A stretch of 25,648 bases of DNA, from positions 1 to 25,648 of the forward strand of contig CAMVRW010000003.1 of the NCBI GenBank assembly GCA_947169985.1, written 5' to 3'. The DNA is from an uncultured Butyrivibrio sp. (GTDB lineage Bacteria > Bacillota > Clostridia > Lachnospirales > Lachnospiraceae). Of the stretch, positions 15,884 through 23,813 are shown piece by piece. The position numbers and the translations under genes are program-made. The notes under the pieces are model-generated. The model ran no database searches. It was not told the DNA's origin and saw only the letters and a program-made list of their open reading frames with translations. The stretch's first letter is position 1. The number at the start of each line of letters is the position of its first letter.

Positions 15884-17170
15884 ATGAAAAGATTTATGAG
15901 TGTTGCGCTAACATCGTTGTTGGCGGGGGGGCTTATTTCCTGTGGCACTCCAGAAAATACTGATTTTGTACCGGAAGCCAGCGGCAGCACAGCTAATGAA
16001 GCTTCTTTGGCCGATGCAGGTGAGACCGAGAACTCCGCCGAAGAAGCTGAGGGTGAGGCTGCGTTCCATATAGGCATTGTTACAGGCTCCTATTCCCAGT
16101 CTGAGGATGACAGGCGAGGTGCAGAAGCTTTCCAGAACAAATATGGTGAGGATATGGTCACCCTGGCAATTTATCCGGACAACTTCACTGAAGAACTGGA
16201 TACAACAGTGCAGATCACAGTGGGGCTTGCTGATGATCCGGATATGAAGGCAATCATCGTCAATCAGGCAGTTGATGGGACCACAGAGGCCTTCCGCCAG
16301 ATCAAGGAAAAACGTCCTGACATCCTTTGTATAGCGGGAGAGGCTTATGAGGATTTTTCCGATATAGGGGAAGTGGCGGATCTGGTGGTTAATTATGACT
16401 TTATCAGCAGGGGCTATCTTATGGTCCGTACGGCCCACGAGCTTGGATGTGATACCTTTGTCCATGTGTCTTTTCCCAGGCATCTGTCTTATGAATCCGT
16501 ATCAAGGCAGGTTGCTATTATGAAAGCCGCCTGTGAAGAATTTGGTATGAACTTTGCCATGGAAGAAGCCCCTGATCCAACCACGGAAGTGGGAGTGCCT
16601 GGAGCCCAGTCTTATATATTGGAAAATGCTCCAAAGTGGGTTTCCAAGTACGGACAAAAATCGGCGTACTTTTGCACTAATGATGCGCACACAGAGCCAC
16701 TTATAAAGAGTCTTATGGAAAATGGAGGCTACTTTATAGAGGCTGACCTTCCGTCACCATTAATGGGATATCCGGGGGCTCTTGACCTGGATCTTACTGG
16801 TGCAAGCGGAGACTTTGAGCAGATCACCAAGACAGTTGAAGATGCTGTGGTTGCTGCAGGAGGAAGTGGTCGCTTTGGTACATGGACCTATTCCTATGGG
16901 TATGCTGTTTCTGCTGGTCTGGCAGAGCATGCCAGAAATGTGATCCTGGGAGATAGCAAGCTGGGAAGTATCAGTGATCTTTCAAAGGCCTATGGAGTCT
17001 TTTCTCCAGGAGTGAAATGGAACGGATCAGGTTATTCTGATGCAGAGACCGGCGAGAAGTGGGACAACATTTTCCTTATTTATCAGGATACATACATCTT
17101 TGGTGAACCGGGACGATACATGGGGACTACAGAAATAGAAGTGCCACAGGAGTACTTTACTATTAAGTAG
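15884..17170 (+). CDS. DUF3798 lipoprotein, periplasmic-binding-protein-like
   Basis: This is an exported lipoprotein of 428 residues. The signal peptide ends in a lipobox (LISC, Cys20), followed by an acidic linker of about 40 residues, which places it on the outer face of the membrane. The rest matches DUF3798 as I remember that family, including HIGIVTGSYSQSEDDRRGAE, TVGLADDPDMKAIIVNQA, FVHVSFPRHLSYESVSRQ and YFCTNDAHTEPLIKSL. The fold order is like substrate-binding proteins. No transporter genes adjoin. Instead it is flanked by two hybrid kinases, so a receptor role feeding ligand information to one or both kinases is the best inference. The ATG at 15884 follows AAGGAGG. The ligand is unknown. 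Confidence 0.88.
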   Translation: MKRFMSVALTSLLAGGLISCGTPENTDFVPEASGSTANEASLADAGETENSAEEAEGEAAFHIGIVTGSYSQSEDDRRGAEAFQNKYGEDMVTLAIYPDNFTEELDTTVQITVGLADDPDMKAIIVNQAVDGTTEAFRQIKEKRPDILCIAGEAYEDFSDIGEVADLVVNYDFISRGYLMVRTAHELGCDTFVHVSFPRHLSYESVSRQVAIMKAACEEFGMNFAMEEAPDPTTEVGVPGAQSYILENAPKWVSKYGQKSAYFCTNDAHTEPLIKSLMENGGYFIEADLPSPLMGYPGALDLDLTGASGDFEQITKTVEDAVVAAGGSGRFGTWTYSYGYAVSAGLAEHARNVILGDSKLGSISDLSKAYGVFSPGVKWNGSGYSDAETGEKWDNIFLIYQDTYIFGEPGRYMGTTEIEVPQEYFTIK

Positions 17171-17179
17171 GAGCTGGCT

Positions 17180-19585
17180 ATGGAAGATAAGGCTAAAAGA
17201 GATATAGAAAGAAAACACAAAAAGAATAGCATGCTTATTCCACTTATACTGCTGTTTATATTTATGACAGTCATGGTGGTCTATGTTTCTGCGCTGATGT
17301 ACAGGGTTGCTGTATCCAATTCCTATGCCGTAATGGAAGACAGAGTGCTGACTGTTTCTGCCATGGTAAACAACCACTTGAATACTGCTGAGAACGTGCT
17401 TCATGTGGCGGGTGATTCCGTAAATCATATGCTGGTAAGTGGTACTACTTCTGCCAGGATACATGAGTTCCTGGTTGATGAAACCACAAATATTGCAGAG
17501 CAGTTTGATGAAAATTATACCGGTATTTATGGCTATATTATGGGAAAGTACATCGATGGTCTCAACTGGGAACCACCGGAAGGGTACGATCCAAAGAGTC
17601 GTGAATGGTTTATCATTGCAAAGGAAGCTGGGGGAAAGGTTGTCTTTTCACCGCCTTATATTGATGCTCAGACAGGGAATCTTATTATCTCATCCTGTAG
17701 AATGCTTCCTGATAAGCAGAGTGTTATTGCCCTGGACGTTCAGCTCCAAGGTATCCAGTCAATGATGAGCGAATTGAAGATCTCCGGAAAGGGCTACGGA
17801 TTCGTTTGCGATGAGAGCGGCCTTATCATTGCACATGCTCAGGAGGACAGAAAGGGAACCAATATTAGTGATATGGAAGGCGGGAAGGAGCTTCTTTCTG
17901 CCATGAAGGAAGTGGGTTCCGGCAGCTTTTCCTATATGCTTGATGATGAAAAATGCACTCTATATGTAAACAGCATTGCAAATGAATGGATCGTTGCCAT
18001 GGTGGTCAGTGACCGTGAGCTATACTCCGAAGTGTTTACCCAGCGCATAGTGATCGTTATAATCTGCCTTCTGATCTTTGCTATGATAGCTGCAATCTAC
18101 TATGCAGGATACAGGAATGAGCAGAAGTACACAAAGCAGATGGAGGAAATGAAGCTGGAGGAGCAAAAGGCGGAGTACGACAGGAAGGTCCTTGAAGTTG
18201 AGAAAGACGCAGCCAATGCATCCAATAAAGCCAAGAGCGATTTCCTTGCCAACATGTCCCATGAAATACGAACTCCCATGAATGCTATTTTGGGTATGGA
18301 TGAAATGATCCTTCGAAATTCTCCCGGGGATCCAATAAGGAAATATGCCCTGGATATCCAGAGCGCAGGAAAAACTCTTTTGTCCATAATCAATGATATC
18401 CTTGACTTCTCTAAGATCGAATCCGGCAAGATGCAGCTGGTTCCTGTGGAGTACAGCTTTGCTTCCGTGATGAATGATGTGGTAAACATGACCATGAAAA
18501 AGGCCATAGACAAAGGCCTGGTCTACGACCTTAAAGTGTCAGAGGCTGTACCGTCAGGACTCCTTGGAGACGAGATCAGGATCAGGCAGATAATGCTTAA
18601 CCTAATCAATAACGCCATAAAGTACACCCATGAGGGCAAGGTGTCTATTGATGTTTCCTTTGATGAGGAACCATCAATGCTGGTGATCTGTGTGGCTGAT
18701 ACGGGAATTGGCATAAAGAACGAGGATCTTGGCAAACTCTTTGGCTCTTTCCAGCGCCTTGAGGAGGACAAGAACAGGAACATAGAAGGAACCGGACTGG
18801 GACTAAATATCACCCAGCGCCTTGTAAACATGATGGAGGGCTCCATTTCTGTAAGCAGCAGATACGGCGAGGGGACGACCTTCACTGCCTCCATGAAGCA
18901 GACAGTTGTGGATCCTACACCAGTAGGGGACTTTGCCCAGAACCTCTTAAAACTACAGCAGCAAAAGGAGGAATATAAGCCTTCGCTTATTGCACCTTCA
19001 GCTAAAGTTCTTATTGTGGATGACAATGATATGAATCTGGAGGTTATCGAGGGACTTCTTGAAGATACTAAGATCAAGATTACTACCGCACTTTCCGGCA
19101 GCCAATGTATTGATATTCTTCGGGAAAAGAAATTTGATGTGATCTTCCTGGATCAGATGATGCCTGGAATGTCCGGCGCCCAGACCCTTACAGAGATAAG
19201 AAAGGAGCATCTTGCAGACGAAACTCCAGTCATCGCTCTCACAGCCGATGCCATAGTTGGTGCCAGAGAAAACTACATTAAGGATGGTTTCACGGATTAC
19301 CTGAGTAAGCCTGTTATGTACGAAGCTCTAGAAGCCCTCCTTCTTAAGTATCTGAATAAGGATCTCGTCATGAGTGAAGAGGAACTTTCAAAAGAGAAAG
19401 CTTCCAAAGCAGACGCTGCTGAAAACAAGCCTGTTGTTCTGGTGATCAACGACTCCAAGGAAGAACTTTCAGCCCTAAAAGAAATCATGGACGACAAGTT
19501 CAAGGGAGTCTATGTAAGAGACGAGGCCAGTGCCCAAAAGTATCTGGATAAACACAACGCAGACTATGTTTTGCGAAAACAATAA
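17180..19585 (+). CDS. Cache-domain hybrid histidine kinase
   Basis: This is a membrane hybrid kinase of 801 residues. A first helix at about 16-38 and a second at about 290-312 enclose an extracellular dCache-like sensor. The signature is SREWFIIAKEAGGKVVFSPP followed by YIDAQTGNLIISSC, a pattern seen in amino-acid and small-molecule sensors. A coiled-coil linker leads to HisKA with His361 (NMSHEIRTPMNA), the ATPase domain (MLNLINNAIKYT, ADTGIGI, GTGLGLNI) and a receiver with Asp658 (FLDQMMPGMSG). A half-receiver tail ends the protein. The catalytic core and tail closely resemble those of the 7TMR kinase upstream, so one arose by duplication with exchange of the sensor. The start follows AGGAG, 9 bases after the DUF3798 gene. 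Confidence 0.93.
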   Translation: MEDKAKRDIERKHKKNSMLIPLILLFIFMTVMVVYVSALMYRVAVSNSYAVMEDRVLTVSAMVNNHLNTAENVLHVAGDSVNHMLVSGTTSARIHEFLVDETTNIAEQFDENYTGIYGYIMGKYIDGLNWEPPEGYDPKSREWFIIAKEAGGKVVFSPPYIDAQTGNLIISSCRMLPDKQSVIALDVQLQGIQSMMSELKISGKGYGFVCDESGLIIAHAQEDRKGTNISDMEGGKELLSAMKEVGSGSFSYMLDDEKCTLYVNSIANEWIVAMVVSDRELYSEVFTQRIVIVIICLLIFAMIAAIYYAGYRNEQKYTKQMEEMKLEEQKAEYDRKVLEVEKDAANASNKAKSDFLANMSHEIRTPMNAILGMDEMILRNSPGDPIRKYALDIQSAGKTLLSIINDILDFSKIESGKMQLVPVEYSFASVMNDVVNMTMKKAIDKGLVYDLKVSEAVPSGLLGDEIRIRQIMLNLINNAIKYTHEGKVSIDVSFDEEPSMLVICVADTGIGIKNEDLGKLFGSFQRLEEDKNRNIEGTGLGLNITQRLVNMMEGSISVSSRYGEGTTFTASMKQTVVDPTPVGDFAQNLLKLQQQKEEYKPSLIAPSAKVLIVDDNDMNLEVIEGLLEDTKIKITTALSGSQCIDILREKKFDVIFLDQMMPGMSGAQTLTEIRKEHLADETPVIALTADAIVGARENYIKDGFTDYLSKPVMYEALEALLLKYLNKDLVMSEEELSKEKASKADAAENKPVVLVINDSKEELSALKEIMDDKFKGVYVRDEASAQKYLDKHNADYVLRKQ

Positions 19586-19586
19586 A

Positions 19587-19769
19587 CTACACGAATTTAT
19601 TTTGTCCCTGGTGGTATTCGTACCCCAGGGATTTTAATTTGCTTACGATTGTTTCAAGCTCCTCCTGGGACAAATCAAGGCCCTCTGCTAAGGACTCCAG
19701 GCTTCCATAATTGTCCCGAAGCTGAGTGTTTATGTAGCTGAGTAATATCACAGGATCCTGTGGAATCAT
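19587..19769 (-). CDS. DUF4250 family small protein
   Basis: This is a small cytoplasmic protein of 60 residues, and I recognise it as DUF4250. The N-terminus MIPQDPVILLSYINTQLRD and the C-terminal pattern LKSLGYEYHQGQNKF are the usual features, with a short helix-turn-helix-like middle (SLEELAEGLDLSQEE-type spacing). The function is unknown; the fold pattern could be a small DNA-binding unit, but that is a guess. The start at 19769 has a strong AGGAGG upstream. The frame is open further to 19874, but that extension lacks a ribosome site. Its 3' coding end also carries the terminator of the convergent operon. An extended -10 candidate (TGGTAAAAT on the minus strand, about 19811-19822) may be its promoter. 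Confidence 0.87.
   Translation of the reverse strand: MIPQDPVILLSYINTQLRDNYGSLESLAEGLDLSQEELETIVSKLKSLGYEYHQGQNKFV
19605..19640 (+). terminator. UUCG-tetraloop terminator of the phosphorelay operon
   Basis: TCCCTGG-(T)-GGTA at 19605-19616 pairs with TACCCCAGGGA at 19621-19631 around a TTCG tetraloop: an 11-bp stem with one bulged T. TTTTAATTT follows. It ends the plus-strand operon and lies completely within the coding sequence of the convergent DUF4250 gene. Confidence 0.85.
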
Positions 19770-19860
19770 AGTTTTTCCTCCTGAAAAAATGGTCTGAGAA
19801 TTCTGCTTAGATTTTACCACACCACATATTGATAAAAAAACCATAAAAAACCCCATTATG

Positions 19861-19889
19861 TTGGAACTTAACATTATATGGTGTATAAT
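19861..19889 (+). promoter_or_regulatory. Sigma-A promoter of the envelope operon
   Basis: TTGGAA (19861-19866) and TATAAT (19884-19889) have the ideal 17-base spacing. Transcription would start near 19896, giving a leader of about 30 bases before the CpsB-like gene. A minus-strand TATAAT also lies within this promoter (19873-19878), but without a good -35. Confidence 0.8.
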
Positions 19890-19924
19890 TAATACGAGAT
19901 TTTGTGAGTATTTTTAGGAGCAGC

Positions 19925-20650
19925 ATGGAACCTATTATTGATATTCATTGCCACATTATGCCAGGGGTTGATGATGGTTCGGGGGACATGGCCACAAGCC
20001 TTGAAATGCTGAGAATTGCTGAAAAGAACGGCATAACTCACATGATACTGACTCCACATCATAAGCCAATGCACCACAATGTTAGTCCTGAGCATAACGT
20101 TCTTTACAGAAAAAAACTCCAGGAAGCAGCCAGTGCAGAAGGTATCAAGATAAAGCTCTTTTCTGGAAACGAGATATATTATAGCGACGAGACCATGGAT
20201 GAGTTGGAACAGGGGAAGATATGCTCCCTGGCCGGATCCGACTACGTTCTGGTGGAGTTCCATCCAACAAATCCATTCAGTGCAATACAAAATGCCGCAA
20301 ACCGGGTTCAGGCATATGGCTACAGGCCCATAATAGCCCACGTGGAGAGGTACAGCGATATAGTTTCTCATCCATCGAGAGTTCAGGATCTTATAGATAT
20401 GGGCTGTCTAATACAGGTCAACGCTTCCAGCGTTATGGGGAAGTACGGATTCGGCATCGGACATTTTACAAAGAAGCTCCTTAAGGAGAAGGTTGTTCAC
20501 TTTGTGGCTACAGATGCCCATGATGCAAAAAAGCGAGCTCCGGAGATAGCAGACTGCCGAAGCTTCGTGGAGAGAAAGATCGGACAGGATTATGCAAAAG
20601 AGATATTTCTCCTCAACGCCATAAGTGTGATCCGCAACGAGGAGATTTAA
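19925..20650 (+). CDS. CpsB/CapC-like tyrosine-protein phosphatase (PHP family)
   Basis: This is a cytoplasmic metal-dependent phosphatase of 241 residues. It should remove phosphate from the tyrosine cluster of the CpsD kinase encoded two genes downstream. PHP metal-binding motifs appear in order: IDIHCHIMPGVDDGS near the start, TPHHKP, GNEIYY, IAHVERY and ATDAHD. The length fits the family. The start is ATG 19925 with TAGGAG just upstream; the in-frame GTG at 19904 has no ribosome site. It is the first gene of a seven-gene operon driven from 19861. Confidence 0.93.
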   Translation: MEPIIDIHCHIMPGVDDGSGDMATSLEMLRIAEKNGITHMILTPHHKPMHHNVSPEHNVLYRKKLQEAASAEGIKIKLFSGNEIYYSDETMDELEQGKICSLAGSDYVLVEFHPTNPFSAIQNAANRVQAYGYRPIIAHVERYSDIVSHPSRVQDLIDMGCLIQVNASSVMGKYGFGIGHFTKKLLKEKVVHFVATDAHDAKKRAPEIADCRSFVERKIGQDYAKEIFLLNAISVIRNEEI

Positions 20651-20669
20651 AAAAGTAGGGGAGTAACCC

Positions 20670-21401
20670 ATGGGGAAAAGGGACGACATTATTGAGATCA
20701 ATCTGGGAGAGCTGTTTTCAGTTCTTTTGGGCAGGGCATTTCTGATAATAAGCGCAGGAGTTTTCTTTGCTCTTGCAGGTCTTTTTGTCAGCAAGTTCGT
20801 GCTTCACCCGGTATATGATTCAACCACCAAGATCTACATCCTAAATAAAGAAGAGAATCAGACCGTAACCTATTCTGATGTGCAGATATCCACACAGCTC
20901 ACACAGGATTATGCGGAGCTCATAAAGAGCAGATATGTTCTTGAGGAGGTTATCCAGAGACTGAATCTGGTGGACATGGACTATGATGATCTGTCTGGTG
21001 TCCTCAAGGTGGATACCCCTTCGGACACACGTATCGTGGCAATAACCGTCAGGGACGAAGATCCGCTCATGGCAATGCAGATAGCCAACTGCATAAGGGA
21101 AGTTGCCAGTGAGCACATTGAGAGCGTTATGGATATTGATGCCATCAACGTGGCTGAGACGGCCAATGTTCCTATGGAGAAGTCAGGTCCTTCAGTTATC
21201 AGATGGGGGATAATAGCAGGATTCTTAGGAGCGGTTGTTGTAGCCTTTTTCGTTATCCTGGGATACCTTCTGGATGACACCATAAAGAGTAACGACGACG
21301 TAGAAAGATATCTGGGCCTTAGCACATTGGCTCTTGTACCACTTACCCTGGAGGAGACAGATAAAAAGAAATCCAGGAAAGCTTCAAAGAAAAAGAAGTA
21401 G
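20670..21401 (+). CDS. Wzz/CpsC-like polysaccharide co-polymerase, kinase modulator
   Basis: This is a membrane protein of 243 residues. Two helices (about 18-40 and 172-195) enclose an extracytoplasmic region of about 130 residues, the Wzz topology. In Gram-positive bacteria this protein activates the separate CpsD kinase through its cytoplasmic C-terminus and helps set polysaccharide chain length. The tail here is short and very Lys-rich (about residues 229-243). No kinase domain is fused. The start follows AGGGGAG. It lies 19 bases after the phosphatase gene and 14 before the kinase gene. Confidence 0.9.
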   Translation: MGKRDDIIEINLGELFSVLLGRAFLIISAGVFFALAGLFVSKFVLHPVYDSTTKIYILNKEENQTVTYSDVQISTQLTQDYAELIKSRYVLEEVIQRLNLVDMDYDDLSGVLKVDTPSDTRIVAITVRDEDPLMAMQIANCIREVASEHIESVMDIDAINVAETANVPMEKSGPSVIRWGIIAGFLGAVVVAFFVILGYLLDDTIKSNDDVERYLGLSTLALVPLTLEETDKKKSRKASKKKK

Positions 21402-21415
21402 GAGGGGGATAACAT

Positions 21416-22249
21416 ATGCAGACCGCGAAGCTTCATTTTAGTCAGTCTGAAAACAATTACCAGATAAAAGAAGCATACAAGACCCTCCGAAGCAATGTGG
21501 AATTTTCCGGACAGAACGTGAGGGTGATCTCCATCACCAGCTGTACCCCCGGCGAGGGCAAGACTACAGTAGCCATGGCTCTTGCAAGGGCCTTTGCAGA
21601 AGCAGGAAAAAAGACGGTTCTTGTGGATGCGGATATGAGAAAATCCGTGCTGGTGGGCAGATATAAGACCGGTTCTGTAAGACTGGGGCTGACCCACTGC
21701 CTCGTAGGAAGAGAGAGGCTTTCCAGCGTTATCTGCGAAACTGACACACCAAACCTCTATGTTGTATTTGCAGGACCTGTACCACCGAACCCCAGTGAAC
21801 TTCTGGGGGGCAAAATATTTGGTAAGGTCCTTGAAAATATGAAGCAGGTATTTGACTACGTTATCATAGATACTCCGCCTCTTGGAAGTGTTATTGATGC
21901 GGCGGTTGTAGCCAAGCAGTGCGATGGCACGATTCTTGTAGTGGAAAGCAATTCCATCAGCTACAGGTTTGCCCAAAGGGTTAAGGACCAGCTGGATAAG
22001 GCCGGTGCCAAGATGCTGGGGGCTGTACTGAATAAGGTAGATATCTCCGGAAAGGGCTATTATGGTCACTATGGAGGATACTATGGTAAGTACTACGGTA
22101 AGTATTACGGTAAGTACTACGGCAAGTATGGGGAAGATAATGTTGATATCCCTGCAGCAAGACCAAGTGTGACCAAGCAGGAGACAGAACCGGATGAGGA
22201 TGATCTGGATGAACTCAACTACCTTGCCGGTGTTATGAGGAAAGAATAA
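21416..22249 (+). CDS. CpsD/CapB-type tyrosine-protein kinase (BY-kinase)
   Basis: This is a cytoplasmic bacterial tyrosine kinase of 277 residues that works with the CpsC-like protein. Walker A is SCTPGEGKTT (about 42-51), Walker A' is VLVDADMRKS (about 68-77) and Walker B is YVIIDTPPLG (about 147-156). Residues 215-238 hold 12 tyrosines, mostly as a repeated YYGK unit, which is the autophosphorylation cluster. Unusually, an acidic segment of about 40 residues follows this cluster; in many CpsD proteins the tyrosines end the chain. Its phosphatase is the CpsB-like protein. The ATG at 21416 follows GGAGGGGG. Confidence 0.94.
   Translation: MQTAKLHFSQSENNYQIKEAYKTLRSNVEFSGQNVRVISITSCTPGEGKTTVAMALARAFAEAGKKTVLVDADMRKSVLVGRYKTGSVRLGLTHCLVGRERLSSVICETDTPNLYVVFAGPVPPNPSELLGGKIFGKVLENMKQVFDYVIIDTPPLGSVIDAAVVAKQCDGTILVVESNSISYRFAQRVKDQLDKAGAKMLGAVLNKVDISGKGYYGHYGGYYGKYYGKYYGKYYGKYGEDNVDIPAARPSVTKQETEPDEDDLDELNYLAGVMRKE
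22079..22126 (+). repeat. Four 12-bp tandem units encoding the YYGK repeat
   Basis: Four in-frame copies of TAYTAYGGYAAG encode Tyr-Tyr-Gly-Lys (residues 222-237 of the kinase). Differences are synonymous third-base changes. Copy number could vary by slippage or unequal exchange, changing the number of phosphorylation sites. Confidence 0.9.
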
Positions 22250-22266
22250 AAGCCTGGGAGGAGTCC

Positions 22267-22737
22267 GTGAAAGGGAATATTTTTGGAGTTTTGTTTTCCA
22301 TATTGAGTGGGGTTCTGATCTTTTTGATCGTGGTGGCCTACACAAGGAGCGATCGTATTGCCCCTGAATTCAGGTTTTCAGCTACAGATACGATCTATGA
22401 TTCCGCCACCACAGACAATGACCTGAAGGTAGGTATCAACGCCTATGACGCCAAGGACGGAGATCTGAGCAGCAGGATCGTTGTAGAGAAGGTGGTCCTG
22501 AACAGGGAAAAAGAGACAGCGGTTGTATATTACGCAGTTGCAGATTATAGCGGCAATGTTACAAAGCAGTCCAGGGTTTTTCCTGCTGACATTGAAGATA
22601 TAGACAAAAATGTGGATCCTGACGAGATCATCGAGGAGGAAGAAGAGCTTTTTCCGGTTCTGGAATTGCCACAGGAACAGGAAGGAGCGGAAGAGGGCGA
22701 CAGTGAATCCTCGGCAACTCAGGAGACCAGTAACTAG
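22267..22737 (+). CDS. Membrane-anchored Ig-like (DUF5011-like) protein
   Basis: This is a 156-residue protein with one N-terminal membrane helix (about 5-25). An extracellular beta-sandwich-like segment follows (about 32-105), with the pattern APEFRFSATDTIYDS ... INAYDAKDGDLSSRI ... YYAVADYSGNVTKQSR. That is the form of DUF5011/HYR-like bacterial Ig domains, which often carry surface interactions. The tail is very acidic (about 108-156). The start is GTG at 22267 behind GGGAGGAG, 17 bases after the kinase stop. Its place between kinase and LCP genes suggests a role in polysaccharide assembly or wall attachment, but no function is known. Confidence 0.72.
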   Translation: MKGNIFGVLFSILSGVLIFLIVVAYTRSDRIAPEFRFSATDTIYDSATTDNDLKVGINAYDAKDGDLSSRIVVEKVVLNREKETAVVYYAVADYSGNVTKQSRVFPADIEDIDKNVDPDEIIEEEEELFPVLELPQEQEGAEEGDSESSATQETSN

Positions 22738-22747
22738 GAGCTAAATT

Positions 22748-23809
22748 ATGCGGGGAAAAGGCAGTGTATTTCTCATTATCTGGGCAAGCCTTATGACACT
22801 TATCGTAGTGGCACTGGTGGGCTTCGAGGCAATGAGGCTATTCGGAAAAGCAAATCTCACAAATAAATCAGCTACCTCAACGCCTATGATGGCCCAGACC
22901 CAGGAGATGGTTCCTGAGGAGAAGGCTTCCACTACCTGGCAGTCTGACTGGGTGCGGTACAATGGCGATGTTTATGATTACAACGAAGATATAACCACCT
23001 TCCTTATTATGGGAATAGACAAGGATGATGAAGTGGTTACAAAGGTCAATGAGGGAATGGATGGAGGACAGGCGGATTCTCTTTTCCTGCTGGTACTAAA
23101 TCCCCATGACCAGTCCATAAAGGTAATTGGCATCAATAGAAATTCCATGGCCAATGTGGATATTTATGATGAGTACGGCAGATATCAGAACACAGTGGTG
23201 GCACAGATCGCTATCCAGCACGGCTTTGGTGATGGTATGGAAAAGAGCTGTGAGTATCAGGTGAAGGCTGTTTCCAATATGTTCTATCAGCTGCCAATCC
23301 ATGGCTATGCGGCCATAAACATGAGCGCCATCCCCACCATCAATGATCAGGTGGGAGGAGTTGATGTAGAGGTTTTAGATGACCTTACCAAGTGGGACAA
23401 GAGCCTTAAAAAAGGGGCTAAGGTCCATCTGGAAGGCAAGAGTGCCTTCCATTATGTTAAGACAAGGGATATTACCATACCCGGTTCAAACGATGACAGA
23501 CTTGAGAGACAGCGTCAGTACCTTAATGGATTTATTGAGGCTGCAAGGAAGGCAAGTGAAGAAAACCCAAATGCAGCAGTGGAACTGTTTACAGCCATCA
23601 GCAATCAGATGGTAACAGACATCACGCCTGATGAGATAAGCTATCTTGCACCTGACCTTACCAGGTACAGCTTCGATGCTGATGATCTTAAGATGATAAA
23701 GGGCACCACGCAGAAAAATGGGGCCTATGAAGAATTCATTGTTGATGAGGATGATCTCTACAATACAATAATTGAAACTTTTTATGAAAAACTTGATAAT
23801 TTGGACTAA
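22748..23809 (+). CDS. LytR-CpsA-Psr (LCP) family glycopolymer ligase
   Basis: This is a membrane-anchored extracellular enzyme of 353 residues. LCP proteins transfer lipid-linked glycopolymers to peptidoglycan or proteins. One helix near the N-terminus (about 8-30) precedes a Ser/Thr-rich linker and the LCP domain (about 75-320). Visible motifs are FLIMGIDKDD, GQADSLFLLVLNP, VIGINRNSMANV and the Arg-rich HYVKTRDITIPGSNDDRLE, then RQRQYL, which holds the conserved arginines that bind the pyrophosphate. The start follows AGGAGC, 10 bases after the Ig-like gene. It probably anchors the polysaccharide whose synthesis the CpsBCD proteins control. Confidence 0.92.
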   Translation: MRGKGSVFLIIWASLMTLIVVALVGFEAMRLFGKANLTNKSATSTPMMAQTQEMVPEEKASTTWQSDWVRYNGDVYDYNEDITTFLIMGIDKDDEVVTKVNEGMDGGQADSLFLLVLNPHDQSIKVIGINRNSMANVDIYDEYGRYQNTVVAQIAIQHGFGDGMEKSCEYQVKAVSNMFYQLPIHGYAAINMSAIPTINDQVGGVDVEVLDDLTKWDKSLKKGAKVHLEGKSAFHYVKTRDITIPGSNDDRLERQRQYLNGFIEAARKASEENPNAAVELFTAISNQMVTDITPDEISYLAPDLTRYSFDADDLKMIKGTTQKNGAYEEFIVDEDDLYNTIIETFYEKLDNLD

Positions 23810-23813
23810 ATAA

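Noticed and set aside
19873..19878. Minus-strand TATAAT as promoter for the DUF4250 gene
   Set aside because: No acceptable -35 lies 16-18 bases away, and it falls inside the strong plus-strand promoter.
19904..19924. Upstream in-frame GTG start for the CpsB-like gene (and similar ones at 4324, 6157, 8166, 12747)
   Set aside because: In each case a Shine-Dalgarno sequence lies at or after the GTG and at proper distance from the later ATG.
20981..22345. Long minus-strand open frame (454 codons) across the CpsC and CpsD genes
   Set aside because: It lies opposite two well-supported genes, has no ribosome site or recognisable motif, and its sequence is the usual antisense shadow of biased codons.
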